From: Isoperla grammatica
Taxonomy: Eukaryota > Arthropoda > Insecta > Plecoptera > Perlodidae
Direction of reading: 5' to 3'
DNA: 64,000 nucleotides
Assembly (NCBI GenBank): GCA_945910005.1
Contig: OX246746.1
Coordinates: forward strand, 34,062,686-34,126,685
Below, piece after piece: positions 11,280 to 23,037 of the stretch. A program made the translations under genes and the position numbers. The notes beneath the pieces were generated by a model, which saw only the letters and a list, made by a program, of their open reading frames with translations, was not told the origin of the DNA and ran no database searches. Each line of letters starts with the position of its first letter. Position 1 is the first letter of the stretch.

Positions 11280-11720
11280 TATTTCCATAATAATATATTA
11301 GTCAAAAAAAGTTAAACATAACATTAATTAATGTATTATATTAAATTACCTTATCGTGTGTACAGGAAAAATTTAGTCAATGAAAAAGAAGCCTTCTAAA
11401 TCATGAAATAATAAAATAATAAATACATAATTAGAAATAAAACATGCCTAACTATGCAATGCCATGTTAGTTTTCTTAATTAACAATTACTTTTCAGTGC
11501 ATCATAAATTGAAATTAGTAAAACACTCTTGAGCATCTGATACAAATGTGAAAAATATCGCCATTTACACGAGTATATTGTTGTATTGGTCAAGACGAGT
11601 TTGTAATAGGAATAAGAATTTTAATACCGATGCAAACAGTGCAATGGGCATTGGGCATAACGTGCTTCACCCAAGGACGATAAGACTTTAAACTTCATCT
11701 GTACTTGTGTTACAGATGTG
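11280..11720. other. No gene seen
   Basis: AT-rich sequence with no recognisable family. It includes an ACACTCTTGAGCATCTGATA segment also present near 4627. Confidence 0.4.
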
Positions 11721-11722
11721 TT

Positions 11723-12215
11723 CGTGGAACTTATTCGTCGGAGGTTGGAAGTCGGAGGAAGGCTACTAAGATATTTACTGTTTTCTATGGCCAACATCAT
11801 GTACAACATTAGTTTGTAATTGCTGTACACCTGTGGGCCATACATAACACGTAATACGTTCATCCAGACCCAGATTGTGTCAACTACAGCCGTGGAACTT
11901 ATTCGTCGGAGGAAGACTACTACGATATTTACTGTTTTCTATGGCCAACATCATGTACAACATTAGTTTGTAATTGCTGTACTCCTGTGGGCCATACATA
12001 ACCCGTAATACGTTCATCCAGACCCAGATTGTGTCAACTACAGCCGTGGAACTTATTCGTCGGATGAAGACTACTACGATATTTACTGTTTTCTATGGCC
12101 AACATCATGTACAACATTAGTTTGTAATTGCTGTACTCCTGTGGGCCATACATAACACGTAATACGTTCATCCAGACCCAGATTGTGTCCACTACAGCCG
12201 TGGAACTTATTCTGT
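11723..12215. repeat. 154-bp tandem repeat, 3 copies
   Basis: Copies begin at CGTGGAACTTATTCGTCGGA at 11723, 11891 and 12045, with a truncated fourth start at 12199. The first unit has about 14 extra bases. All share TATTTACTGTTTTCTATGGC and CCAGACCCAGATTGTGTC. Open frames on the minus strand run through the copies but show no known family and no conserved start. Confidence 0.9.
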
Positions 12216-13129
12216 GTAAGTCGAGGAATGGCGCGGTAGCGCGCCGGGCTAAGTGACTATAAGATTCCGTCCAGACAGACAAACACATGAAGCTAATATA
12301 AACGTTGTAAAAAATTAACAGCGAAGCGCACACAGTTTTAGCTATAACTTGAGTGTGGTGGCAATATTATACATTTAATAATATATATAATTCAAGATGG
12401 CAGATAAAAGGCTAGAAGATAATACGAAATTATTATGTTACTTCAATAAAATTATATAAAGTACACATCAAGATCAGTAGGATTTATCACTTCGGAGACA
12501 CTCGAGGATAGAATTTGAACTGTGCTATGAATGTCGTCTATTACTTATCAACTTATTACTGATTATCCATTAGAATAATATAATAAAAAACACAAATGAG
12601 AAATTTATGACATGGACACGTGAAGTACTAAAGGTGTTTGGCTGGACCTATGTAGAGGGGGTGTGGGGTGCGGGATCAGCTACATAACTCACCCTTGAAT
12701 GAAGGACGGCATTGTTTCTGAAAGTGTACACGTTACACCATTACACCACTACACCGCCTCGCTTTCTGTGGCGGCGTCTTCTGTGCGAGTCAGCAAGTGT
12801 CAAGTGATATGGATTCCGTTCCGTGCCTTGTTCGATAGTGTGCGTGTAGTTTAACATCCAGGGCCCACCCCGCCAAGAACAGCTGAGGTGTTGGTAGATA
12901 CAAATATAATTAGAGATCGATGCGTATATTTTTAACAAAAACAAATGTCTAGAAATACTGTCTATTGAAAGCTAAACGGTAATTTTCCATTTCCTTTGCA
13001 AAGGGGGGGGGGGGGTTGTGGGGGGACAACTCCCTTCCCCCCGTGTATACGCCACTGTCGTCAGTTATGATTTAGTTGTCAACGAACAACATGCTGATGT
13101 TTCCTTTGTATCGGGGTCTGACTAACGCG
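12216..13129. other. No gene; low-complexity patches
   Basis: Contains a G-run at about 13000 and a hAT-end-like GTATACGCCACTG at about 13042-13054, possibly a relic terminus. Nothing else is supported. Confidence 0.4.
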
Positions 13130-13230
13130 GACCTCATTCCTGCACATTTTCTTAACTCTCGCTAACCCCGGGTCGATTTGACCCCGGGGTAACTCTAAGG
13201 GTCAAACCATATTCCAGTGCCTAGAATTAC
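13130..13230. other. Possible decayed left end of the Harbinger element
   Basis: It carries CTTAACTCTCGCTAACCCC, a GC-rich inverted pair around ACCCCGGGTC, and GTCA..ATTCCAGTGCC. Read inward, this resembles the complement of the right-end region at 47884-48014 (AACTCGCCGTAACTC, AAATGTACTGGAATGTGAC). The match is partial, and the outermost bases (GGGCCCGATTTCTG on the right) are not found here. Confidence 0.3.
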
Positions 13231-13921
13231 AATAGGTTTGTTCGTTTGTCCTGCCTCAACAGGAGTATTTTACGCCGGATGTAATCCGGAAATATGTCAT
13301 TATAACGGATAAGGGAGTAGAAATCACAGTTACTCCCACTTGGACAAAAAAACAGAGTTGTCAAAGTTGTGATCGTTTCAGTTGTTCCTCCTACTCCTAC
13401 TCGAGAAGCAGGTGTAAAAACCTTACTCCCATCACAGTTGTAGTAAGTTACCACTGGCCAAAAGAACTTGTCGCAGCTACTCCCATCACACTCCAGGACA
13501 GAAAAACGGGGTTTTCGTGAGACGAACAAAGCTATTAGCTTTGTTCGTCTGTCCTGTGATCACTACTCCAGGAGCACGGTATTACGAAAACCCCGTTTTT
13601 CTGTCCTGGAGTAAGTGTGATGGGAGTAGCTGCGACAAGTTCTTTTGTCCAGTGGTAACTTACTACAACTGTGATGGGAGTAAGGTTTTTACACCTGCTT
13701 CTCGAGTAGGAGTAGGAGGAACAACTAAAACGATCACAACTGTGACAACTCTGTTTTTTTGTCCAAGTGGGAGTAACTGTGATTTCTACTCCCATATCCG
13801 TTATAATGACATATTTCCGGATTACTCCTGGCGTAAAATACTCCTGTTGAGGCAGGACAAACGAACAAACCTATTACCGTGCTCCTGGAGTAGTGATCAC
13901 AGGACAAACGAACAAAGCTAA
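13231..13921. mobile_element. Foldback element, nested inverted repeats A-B-A'-B'
   Basis: Arm A (13231-13518) is inverted at A' (13584-13875) with few mismatches over about 290 bp. Between them, B (about 13532-13580) is inverted at B' (about 13873-13921). The centre, 13520-13550, is a perfect 31-nt palindrome around GCTATTAGC. The simplest reading is a roughly 390-bp element (13532-13921) with about 49-bp inverted ends, fused head to head with a partial second copy. The open frames on the two arms are mirror images of the same DNA, so they are not independent evidence of coding. Confidence 0.85.
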
Positions 13922-13981
13922 TATAAAGTCCATGCTACCCGAATCGAAGTCGACAGCCAATCACAGGTCGCCAAAATAATA

Positions 13982-14219
13982 ATGTGTGACGTCATCACGG
14001 CGATTGCGGGAACACAAATGGCTGAAGTTAGAGTCATGGCAGCCCGTTCTATAAATTTTACTGAAGAAGAGAAATTAGTGCTTGTGCGTGAGGTACAGCT
14101 ACGAAGTGCCACTATAAATGGAGAGTTCTGTGCTACTCTGACAAAGGCACACAAGGACCGTGCGTGGGAAATGGTGGCAGAGTCAGTCATGCTGTAGCCC
14201 CAATATCGCGATCCATCAA
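13982..14219 (+). pseudogene. Harbinger Myb/SANT-like protein, exon 1
   Basis: An open frame of about 70 codons. An inner Met at 14018-14020 (MAEVRV) is a likely start. It then carries FTEEEKLVLVREVQLR and a WEMVAESV segment, the pattern of the Myb/SANT-like DNA-binding domain in the accessory protein of PIF/Harbinger transposons and the related host protein NAIF1. In that family the protein binds element ends and helps bring the transposase to them. The frame stops at 14195-14197, but a one-base shift reads on as family-like sequence up to a good splice donor (GCG|GTAAGT at 14219/14220), so a frameshift has broken it. Exons 2 and 3 lie at 20124 and 23038. Convergent with the transposase exons. 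Confidence 0.75.
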
Positions 14220-14386
14220 GGCGGTAAGTAGATTCTGCTTTCATTCATACAATCAATGGCTAGCTTAGGCCTAGTTAAAATTGTAATGTTCTAGCACAAA
14301 ATAAGTTTCGAATGAAGGTTGCAAATTTTTCTCTGTATGCCTAGGCCTAACTAGCGTAGGCAGCTAGACCTACCCTACCCACAGGC

Positions 14387-16005
14387 CAGTGGCGGCTCGT
14401 GGGGGGAGGCAAGGGAGGCAGTGCCTCCTCACTTTTTTCAAGCCTGATGCGTATTTTATCCCGATTGTACCTTAGTACATATACCAGTGCTGTGTATACA
14501 TGATTTTCAAATTGTGTACACAAATTTATATTAATTATGGTCGTTGTCCATGTGTTGTACAGTGCAGTACACGTTGTGAGTTGTCAAATGTGCTAGAACA
14601 TCCCCAACGGCAGTGGGAGATATGCGCGGGAAAATGATTTCGTATTACTCGTCGAACAACGCCTGACGTATCGCGCATGGAGTGTCCTGACAAGGGCGCG
14701 CTGCCGCCGACCTTGGCTTGAGCGAGGGTGCTGAAAGGAGAGGGGAAGGAAGGTTTTTTTCCACTCGCGTATCCGACAAATGCTGCCGTGAGGGAGGCTA
14801 GCCAACCCATGCTTTCTTATAGGGGCTGACAGCGAACGACTGACGTAGAGCGTACAGAATGTATATGAATGAAGTTGTCTTATGAGAGGGTGTGGAGGGT
14901 GTGAGAGAGAAGCAATACGCGTGAATACGCTGTTCTATTTCACTCCTATGCAACCCCATCCGTATAAAGACACGTCTTCGATCTGACAGATATACAATAT
15001 AAAATTTAACAGTTAAAAATTACGGACATTAGGTTTTGTTTGAGACTTATCAATCAACACACGTATTAATCAACAGACGTATCAACAACAACACTGAAAG
15101 AAATGAGATGCACAGAGTAGTTTGATGAACTTTATGATGAAATCTTAGAGTGGTACCTGAACCTCGGTTACGTAATTCACGTAAAGATACGCTAACGTCA
15201 CCTACCGCGATAACTGCAGGGCTCTGTATTTTGAACTATTGGACAATATAACCTTACAATTAGAGCTACGCTTTGGTGATTTGGGCAAACTCGAATTTCT
15301 GAATTTAGTTAATATTTCAAATTTTGAAAGCTACAAAAGGCATTTCCCTCAAAACGCACTTGAACCGATGACAAATAGTTACGGCAATTTCTTGAATACG
15401 TAGAAATTAAAAAATGAACTATTTGTACCGTACGGCGACAAGGAATTGTGGGATTTTCCCGGTCAACCTAAATGAACAATACTAGAATATTTCTTCGCAA
15501 ATCAGCTGAATGAAGTTATGCCCGACATGAAGCGCTAATGAACTCGTTGTGACAATACCAGCAACATCAGAGTACGGAGAGAAGCTTTTCTTGTTAAAAG
15601 TTAGTTAAAACTTACGCTAGAAACACTATGGGGCAGAGCCGACTGTCCGCTTGCGATTTTAAGCATTGAAAAGGAACTAGTAAAATAAATGGAACTGGAA
15701 GCTACCTGGTACAACAATATCACGGAACACTTTGGAACGATCAAAAACCGACGGGCCGACTTTTTCTACCAATGAGGATCTACAAAGTATAAGACATATT
15801 AATAGTTTATACCATTCTTTTAGTTTTAAGACACATTTGTTAATTGTTAAAAGTGTGTGTTAGCAAAGGTGTTAGTCTTGTACACTTATGAGTGTTGCAC
15901 TAAAAAGTAGTAAGCATATGAAAAAAGAGCTAATGGGTGCCCGAAACCTTAGACTAAAATGAAATAGCCTGCCTCCCCTGTATCACAGGCCACGAGCCGC
16001 CACTG
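14387..16005 (+). mobile_element. hAT transposon, decayed
   Basis: Inverted ends CAGTGGCGGCTCGTGG (16 bp, perfect) are flanked by an exact 8-bp duplication CCACAGGC (14379-14386 and 16006-16013), diagnostic of hAT. The element sits in intron 1 of the Myb gene and is 1619 bp, shorter than autonomous hATs. The interior still shows a wrecked transposase C-terminus (separate entry). Confidence 0.93.
15540..15690 (+). pseudogene. hAT transposase C-terminal dimerisation-domain remnant
   Basis: Reading across frames, the sequence gives TIPATSE, then KLFLLKVS-stop, then LAILSIEKEL-like residues. This is the order seen at the hAT family C-terminal dimerisation domain (Thr-Ile-Pro, Glu-Arg-x-Phe-Ser, Leu-Lys-x-Ile-Lys, and Leu-Ser-Ile-Glu). 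Several stops and frameshifts interrupt it. It lies inside the hAT termini at 14387-16005, which supports the call; the N-terminal and catalytic parts are not recognisable. Confidence 0.65.
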
Positions 16006-17641
16006 CCACAGGCCTAGGCCTAGGCCCTATCCCATTTGAACAGAACCAATTCCGTGTACAAAGACTGCTAGGCCTAGGCTAGGACTGTTTTGTCAAATTA
16101 CCATTGATGTAGGGCTACAAACATACCAGCATATTGTTAACGTGGTCAGGATTATAAGGTCAATCAGTGTACATGTACACAGAGCCTGGCTGCCAAGAGC
16201 CCTTACCCGACAATGAAAAACCATAACAAACTTTCTGTAGCCGAATCTCCCTCCAACCTCTACTAGAGGATAATATAGCCTATGCAGAGCTTATATGATT
16301 ATAGCCATCAATAAATGCTCCGGGCCTATTAGCAGCTGCAGAAACTGAAACATATTGTGCTAGAAGTAGAACCTATGCATTGTCCATACTAGACGGTCAG
16401 CTATCCCCCCAAATTCAACAGAATGGTCTCACTCGGCCGGACCAGCCGAGAGTAGGCTCAAAAAATTCGTAATTTTTACCTGATTACAACAAAGGCAATC
16501 CGGAAATCTAAATCGGTAGCTTTTACTTTTTATAGCCAAAAAACGGCAAAAACCGTCAAAATAGAATTATTTAAATACTACAAGACTAGTTGACTGATAA
16601 CGCTGAAATAGGTGTCTAACAATTTGTTATTTTATGTAAAGTTAACCAGAAGTAATTCGAAAATGGAAATCGCTACTGTTTGGCACTAGGAGCATAAAAA
16701 CGGCAAAAACGGCACACATTTCAGTTAGAAGACCAGTTGACCGATAACACTTTGAGAGGAGTCAAACAACTCGGAATTTCAAACTGAATGTAGCCAATAA
16801 CAAATAATGTGAAGTAAGAAATAATAATCACTGCCTTTAACACCAAGAAACGGCAAAAAAGGGCACAATTTATCATATAGAAGACCTATCGATCGATTAC
16901 ACTTAGACTGGTGGCACGAACTCGATATTTTAGAACGAATTCAGAACAAATAAAGCGACCATCAAAATCAGCAGTGCTTTGCTTGGTCTTTAGAACAAAA
17001 AGTTATAAAAAAAGGCATACTAGCCAGTAGCCTGTCTCCTTTGCCCAAAAATTCAAGACAATGGTCTTACTCGGCCAGACACGCCGGGAGTAGGCTAAAA
17101 AATCGTAATTATTACCTGATTGCATTAAAGACAATGCGGAAATTGAAATTGGTAGCTTTCACGTTTTACATACAAATAACGGCAAAAAAGGGCAGTTTAT
17201 GAACTGCATTACCAATTAATGATAATGCTAGTAAGGGCGGCAAAAAATTGAAATCCTAAGAGATCGTGAAGAAATGTTTAAATAATAGCTTTGGGCATTA
17301 TGGAAAAAAAGGGGGGGGGGGGGGCACAAATGGACAATTTAATATTTAGGTTAAGTTACCGATTAACTCCAAGTAACCGCTTACATTGCATGGAAGAGAT
17401 GACAACACATGTCATACTTAAAGCAGAATACTAAAGAAATATTGTGAAAGTTGAAGTCAAAAGTATTTGGCTTTCAGCAAGAAATGTGTTTTGTAATTAT
17501 ACAAGACCAGTAGAATAACGCTAGGTAACAAATTCTCTCAATTCTCTCACCTCTTAATCTTTAAGTATCCCACTCTCATTTGACTATGGCTGGTGCCTAG
17601 AAAATGCTTCAGTAGTGCTATCCGATGGCTTGTGACAAAAC

Positions 17642-17722
17642 CAGCCCTTGAAGAAGTGTTGGAAATCGTGCAAATGCAAACACTGTTCCACAGCCAAGTG
17701 TCAGTGCAGTGATTTGAAGCTT
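17642..17722 (+). pseudogene. Cysteine-cluster coding remnant inside the TAGACGG element
   Basis: One frame reads KKCWKSCKCKHCSTAKCQC, a C-x3-C-x-C-x2-C-x4-C-x-C pattern like the cysteine-rich (CXC-type) metal-binding motifs found at the ends of several transposon proteins. The open stretch is only about 27 codons and is surrounded by stops, so it is a fossil. It is the only coding hint inside this element. The exact family is not identified. Confidence 0.45.
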
Positions 17723-18036
17723 AGATACAGACTTGTATTTCTGTGAATACCAATGCAAAGAGGTGCAAGAAGAGACCTTGCATCCATTACCTAAAAGAGG
17801 AAACTACTGCAATAAGAATAGTGACACCGATTTCTAAAGTATACATACATAATATTTAAGCCCTCATTACACTAAACTTAATTGATATAATATATTTAAA
17901 TGAAATACAGTGTTTGCGTTACCAATGCGACTATATGTGAATGAGTTTTTGTTCAAGTGATTCTCAAAGCACGGAAAATATTTTACAAGGAGGCGAAGAG
18001 GATAACCTATTTTAAATACTGAATGAAAACTTTATA

Positions 18037-18310
18037 TTTTGAGTCGATCCACTCAGTAGCATGACTGATTTTCAGTGAGCGATTTTAATTTAAAGCGGCT
18101 GAGCCAACCCTATAGCCTCCGAACCCCATTGACGAGTGAGCGATAACCAACTATAAAGATAGATATTTAATTATAAAATATGTGAATCAGTGGTTGGACA
18201 GTGCGAACACCTGCGGGCAAATATCAGAATCAACAAGGATGATTTCAGAACATCTTTGAATTTATTGAGTGCTTCCTTGCTAGGATGGCTCCAAAGTCAT
18301 CGATGTATTT
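18037..18310 (-). mobile_element. SINE copy, minus strand, head missing
   Basis: Reverse-orientation copy of the 25574-26005 family: tail complement ATCCACTCAGTAGC, then CGAGTGAGCGATAACCAA, GGACAGTGCGAACACCTGCG, and GGCTCCAAAGTCA. The tRNA-like head is not present. The plus-strand frame beginning at 18190 is a shadow of this repeat. Confidence 0.75.
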
Positions 18311-18939
18311 CATTGTTTACAGCGAAGTTGGACACAGTAAGGTACAACTTGTATTTGTTGTTAACGTCATCTCACATGTGTGTTTTAATAATTTGTATTT
18401 ACATTGGTGATTCATTTACTTGTATAATAATATAATATCATGAGCTAACATCTACATAATTTGATGCTTCGTACTCGTAGGTTTACAATTACTTTTTCAA
18501 CAAGTTTACACATACACATGGCCAGGCCATAGAAATGTAAATGCCGAACATCGGTGTTTTACACACTACACTACACAAACCGTCTAGAACTTACGGAGTT
18601 AGATTGATGGAACACATGCCGTCCATATATTTTTTTCCTTGTATTTGATCTTTTAAATTATTGGAAACAATACGCTTATTTTGATTTTTTTGTTTTCGTG
18701 TAAATAAAACTCATATAAATATTGACCAACGGCGTTCATAATCATGTCCAATGATACATTTTTCTTCCTACCCAATTATTTTTCCCTGCAAATAGTATGT
18801 CCATTTAATTAAATGTGACTTTCTCACCGTTCTGCAAGCACTTGAAATAAAAACAACAATTTGAGACTTATCTTTTATGGCCGTTTCCAACTGCATTTGG
18901 GTTTATTCTATTTTTGCGAAAATAATAGCACTGATAATC

Positions 18940-18970
18940 ATATAACCACCCCCCCCCCCCCCCTCCCCTT
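18940..18970. repeat. Poly-C tract
   Basis: A run of C interrupted once by T. Confidence 0.9.
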
Positions 18971-19969
18971 CCCATTTATGACCATTTTTCCCTTTAGGAT
19001 ATGAAAGGTAAACGTTAATGGTTTAGACGTTCGCACGATGCTTTTAATCTCATTTGTTGCCTTCTCTCCCAGAAAGTCAGTCAAGCGATCTAAACGACAG
19101 CGGTGCCTTTTTTGGTACCCTTTTTCATCCACCGGTAATGCCTAAAGGCACATATATTGAGTTTCACATTATTTCTTTTACATTATGCTTAAAGTATCAA
19201 ATTAGCCTACCTCTTTCATTAATACTGGTCAGTTAGTCTATTTAATAAATTGTGCCATTATTGACCGTTTTTTAGGATCTCAACGCTAAACTCTGCAGAT
19301 TTCCATTTTCGCATTATTGTTCCTTTATTTCTAAAAAATATCGAATTTTTTGACACCTTCCCCAGCGTAATCACTCAATTGGTCTTGTACTTAATAAATT
19401 TCCCGTTTTTTGCCTTTTTTTGGCTATAAAAAGTGAAAGCTACCGATTTCGATTTCCGGATTGCCTTTGCTGTAATCAGGTGAAAATTACAAATTTTTTG
19501 AGCCTACTCTCGGTTGGTCCGGCCGAGTGAGACCACAAAAGTGCGTAGCTGACCGTCTATACCTGTCGATTACTAATGTTAAGGAGAGAACAAAGGCATA
19601 TGGCCAACTTGAGCTTAACAAGTGAAATCCAGAGATAATTGCCAATTGGAATTGAAATGCATAATATGAACTAACCATCTCATAGGCCTACTTGAGGCCC
19701 ATTTGTTCAAATGGGCCATAAGTCAAATAATGATATTATGTATATCGTATGCATAACGATTACTGATCTTCTAGACCTTGTGTCAAAGTCAATGTCAACA
19801 ACCGCTATCTAGACCTAATGAATCTACAAACATACATGGCATATTATGTACTAGGCCTACGTGTAGGCCTATGTAGCCCAACAAAAGCATCGGACTATCT
19901 ACATATGCGCATTGCCAGCATTTCATGAATTTATTCAAACTTATTTTACCGTCTCAGTTAGGCCTACTA

Positions 19970-20050
19970 TGTAGTTCAGTGGTCCAAACGTGGCTGCCCA
20001 ACAAGTAGGGGCCTACCTCGGTTCGATTCCTGCAGCATTCTTGGTTTTTA
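19970..20050 (+). repeat. tRNA-like SINE head
   Basis: An A-box-like TAGTTCAGTGG and a B-box GGTTCGATTCC lie about 50 bases apart, as in tRNA-derived pol III promoters. No acceptor stem can be formed, so it is not a functional tRNA gene. Confidence 0.5.
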
Positions 20051-20123
20051 CATTCTTGTTCAGGTATGGATATTTGCGAGGATATATAATAATATGTAGG
20101 CCTATGTATTTTGATTTTGCCAG

Positions 20124-20311
20124 ATAAAACAAAAAAAGGAAAATGATTAAAAAGATAACAAAGCAAAAGCTTAGCTCTAACAGGCGGGAGATGAAGAAGA
20201 CTGGCTCTGGAGTGGCGGAGATTGTGTCACTCAATCCTGTCGAAGAGGTGGCTCAAACACAAATTGGTGATGCCTCCATTTATGGTGTTGGAGGCATGGA
20301 CACATTGGCAG
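20124..20311 (+). pseudogene. Harbinger Myb-like protein, exon 2
   Basis: Between an acceptor (GCCAG|A at 20123/20124) and a donor (GCAG|GTACCT at 20311/20312), one frame reads RREMKKTGSGVAEI, then QIGDASIYGVGGMDT. The basic stretch, the TGSG/TGGG-like motif and the acidic-Gly-Asp end match the segment that follows the Myb domain in Harbinger accessory proteins. The Lys-Lys-Trp motif expected just before is missing or degraded, and a TAA lies two bases into the exon. The LINE at 20312 is inserted right at the donor side. Confidence 0.65.
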
Positions 20312-21330
20312 GTACCTACCTTCTTATATACCTTGATCTTACTCTGCAAAAGATATTCTCAATGCCATTCAAATTATAAATAGAAACTTAATGAGACTGT
20401 ATAAATGGTTGTTAGTTAATAAGCTTAAACTTAATACAATGAAATCAAAATGTATGATAATACTAGGAAACAGCAAAAGTGTGATATTACGAGCAGAAAC
20501 AGAGCATTTAATCAGTATTTATCCTATATTGATTAATGAAGAACAAATAGAATTAGTATACGAAATTAAATATCTAGGATGCATTATTGACGACAAGTTG
20601 TCTTTCATGAGTCATGCTAACTATATGATAAATAAAATTAGTAAGAAAATTGGATGTATGTCTAGAATAAGTGAACATTTATCAAGTTGGTCATTGAAAT
20701 TAATTTATAATACAATAATCTGTCCACATTTTGAATATTGTAGTAGCATAATGTTAAGCTTAAATGAGAGAGAAATGAATGCATTGCAATGTTTGCAGAA
20801 TAAAGCAATGAGAGTAATATTGAAATGTAATAAGTACACAAGTATAAAGATTATGTTGAGAACATTGAATTGGATGAGTGTAAGACAGAAGATTCATTAC
20901 AATGCACTAGTATTTATATTTAAATTAAAGAATGACTATTTGCCAGCATATTTTAATGAGTTTAGATCATACAATAATAATGTACATAATCATATAACAA
21001 GGTCAATTAATAATTTCAATGTAAAACATTTAAATAAAACTGCAACACAAAAGTCCATATTTTATGCTGGATTAAGAATGTTTGACCATCTGCCCGGACA
21101 TATAAAAAATATTAAAATAAAAAACTTTCAAAAATTTAAATCAGAAGCAAAAAAATATGTATTTGAACATCAATTGTACACTTAAAAATATTTTATGGTA
21201 AATATAATTTGTAAGTATATTGTATATTAATTGATAGTAATAATAAGATAACTGTGTAAATGTATGTATGTATGACAATAATAGCTGGTGAAGCTAAATA
21301 AACACAATCTTATCTTATCTTATCTTATCT
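20312..21330 (+). mobile_element. 5'-truncated LINE, reverse transcriptase 3' part
   Basis: A 265-codon frame (20391-21185) shows WLLVNKLKLNTMKSKCMII, then IKYLGCIIDDKL and YCSSIMLSLNEREMNALQCL. This is the thumb and C-terminal region of Jockey/CR1-like non-LTR retrotransposon polymerases, downstream of the catalytic FADD motif. Upstream, a one-base frameshift near 20335 leads to family-like sequence back to about 20315. The 3' end has AATAAACACAATC followed by a TTATC repeat, typical of LINE tails. No clear target duplication was found. It is inserted in intron 2 of the Myb gene. Confidence 0.87.
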
Positions 21331-22510
21331 ATATAGTACAGTATGTAGGTATTTTACCATATTAGGTGTAGAGTAGGCCTATACAATTAAAAATGTAAAT
21401 ATTATTGATTATACAATTTTGAACAATTAGATCCTATTCTATTAAGCCTGTTTTAGATTACCTGATATTCTCAAACTTTAAATTCAATGGTATGGTACAG
21501 TTTCAATAACAAGTAGCCTAACCTAACTATGAAGAAGTAGAAGTTTATTTCCTATAATCTGTTATATGTTGTGGAATTGTACATCTTACAGTATTTGATT
21601 CACATTTCCCAATAATTTTAAGGAGTTGGATGAAAGAAAAGGTCCGTCTAAAACAGGTGTTAGATGTAGCAAAGTATATTGCAAATTGCAAAATACCTTT
21701 TAATATTTATTCATAATTACCTGTAAAGCTATCCTCCATATTTGGTACTTACAAAACAGATATAATAATTAGGAAATCAATACAATACCTACTAGACTTG
21801 TTCGCAATTCCAAAACAATTTTTGTCTCTTTGACATTTGCATTACCAAAGTATCAAATTTATCACATGCTTGTTGGGTACAATCAATCAAGTTCACATCC
21901 TGCTTCGATTGGCTAGTCAGTAGTCACATATAATGATGCAATGAAAATCAATGGTAGGCCTATCATAATTATGACAACAGCTGTAGGTCTATACATATAT
22001 ATAATTCATCGATTAATGTGTAGTTTCAAGGACTGCTTAAATACACGTTTATTTGCATTGTTTAGGCCTATATTGTTTTAGTACCTACATGTAGGAAAAA
22101 TGTCAAATAGAAATTAACGTTAACATTGGAAAGCAAGTAGGGCTAGTTACCTATAGACTCTCAATAAACAACCGTTTAACATGAATAATATATTCCAGTG
22201 GTTTGTTCCGATATTCCCTTATATATTTGAATTGAATTTCTGATTTGAAGTAAACATCATTATTTAGAAACACATATTGAAAATTGAATCTAATTCAACA
22301 AAACAAAAATTATGAACAATGATGAACAAAACAGTTAGTTAATTTTAACTATGTACAGTATGAATAAATAACCAAATGCGTTTTCTTCTAGTTAGAGCCT
22401 CCTAAATCCCTTAACCTCACACATCATACTATTGTGTTTTCCCATAAGAATCAAATTACTTTTTCCTTACGGCCAGTATTATGAGCAGCTTATACAAATT
22501 TAGTAGCTAA
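21331..22510. other. No gene; Myb intron 2 sequence
   Basis: AT-rich with scattered TAGGCCTA-type motifs. No element ends or coding frames recognised. Confidence 0.45.
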
Positions 22511-22712
22511 AGTTGAGAAACTGTGAGAATGACGGCCCCCTCCACAGCTACCCGACCCCCCTCACCTCCGTGACAACCTGACAACATGAAATACGTAACT
22601 GAAAGTCAGTTTGTTTCAGTTGTTGTTTGTTGTTTCATGGAGTTGAGGGGAGTCGGGTACCAGTGGAGGGGATAAAAAAGGAGAGGGCCGTCATTCTTAC
22701 AGTTTCTCAACT
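22511..22712. mobile_element. MITE with about 27-bp inverted ends
   Basis: Ends AGTTGAGAAACTGTGAGAAT... and its near-exact complement ...CTTACAGTTTCTCAACT. A second inverted pair inside (CTACCCGACCCCCCTCAC / AGGGGAGTCGGGTACC) makes it a long foldback. The target duplication is unclear (TAA-like). Confidence 0.75.
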
Positions 22713-22870
22713 ATAATAACTTGTTTTTACTATGACAACCACCCATCTTCATAATCATTTCATATGCCCACAATTAGTCTGTCTGACCAATCAAAAGCCT
22801 TGAAATCCACCTAATAGCTTATTAGCTCCTACAGATAGGTATTAACTTCCTTGTTGGCTGTTCATAATAT
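22713..22870. repeat. Repeat related to the MITE at 3386
   Basis: CTTGTTTTTACTATG, CCAATCAAAA, TTGAAATCC and TAATAGCTTATTAGC match the interior of 3386-3548 in the same order. No ends were located. Confidence 0.45.
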
Positions 22871-23037
22871 CAGGCCAAGTAGACAATGTACTTCTGACAA
22901 AATAGTGTGTAGAATATTATTATGTATATGTAGCCACTTTTTATTAATATGTTTATCTACCAATTACAAAAATGCATTATAAAATCAAACAAAATGAAAA
23001 AAATGAACAAATTTAACATGTTTGCTCTCTACTGCAG

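Larger units (their letters stand above)
16390..19559. mobile_element. DNA transposon with TAGACGGTCAGCTA ends
   Basis: Inverted ends TAGACGGTCAGCTA are flanked by TAC on both sides (16387-16389 and 19560-19562), a possible 3-bp target duplication. The inverted similarity continues inward through TCTCACTCGGCCGGACC and GAGAGTAGGCT. The left 1 kb is a degenerate array of roughly 150-bp units, each with GTTGACCGATAAC and ACGGCAAAAA; a second end-like segment lies at about 17030-17170. A related copy starts at 52287. Superfamily not assigned. The SINE at 18037-18310 is nested in it. Confidence 0.8.

Noticed and set aside
11065..11290. Open frames of repeated Met-Tyr-Val-Cys
   Set aside because: Produced entirely by the GTAT microsatellite.
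13227..13921. Two similar 100-134-codon proteins that could look like a conserved family
   Set aside because: They are the two arms of one inverted repeat, so their similarity is DNA duplication, not independent conservation.
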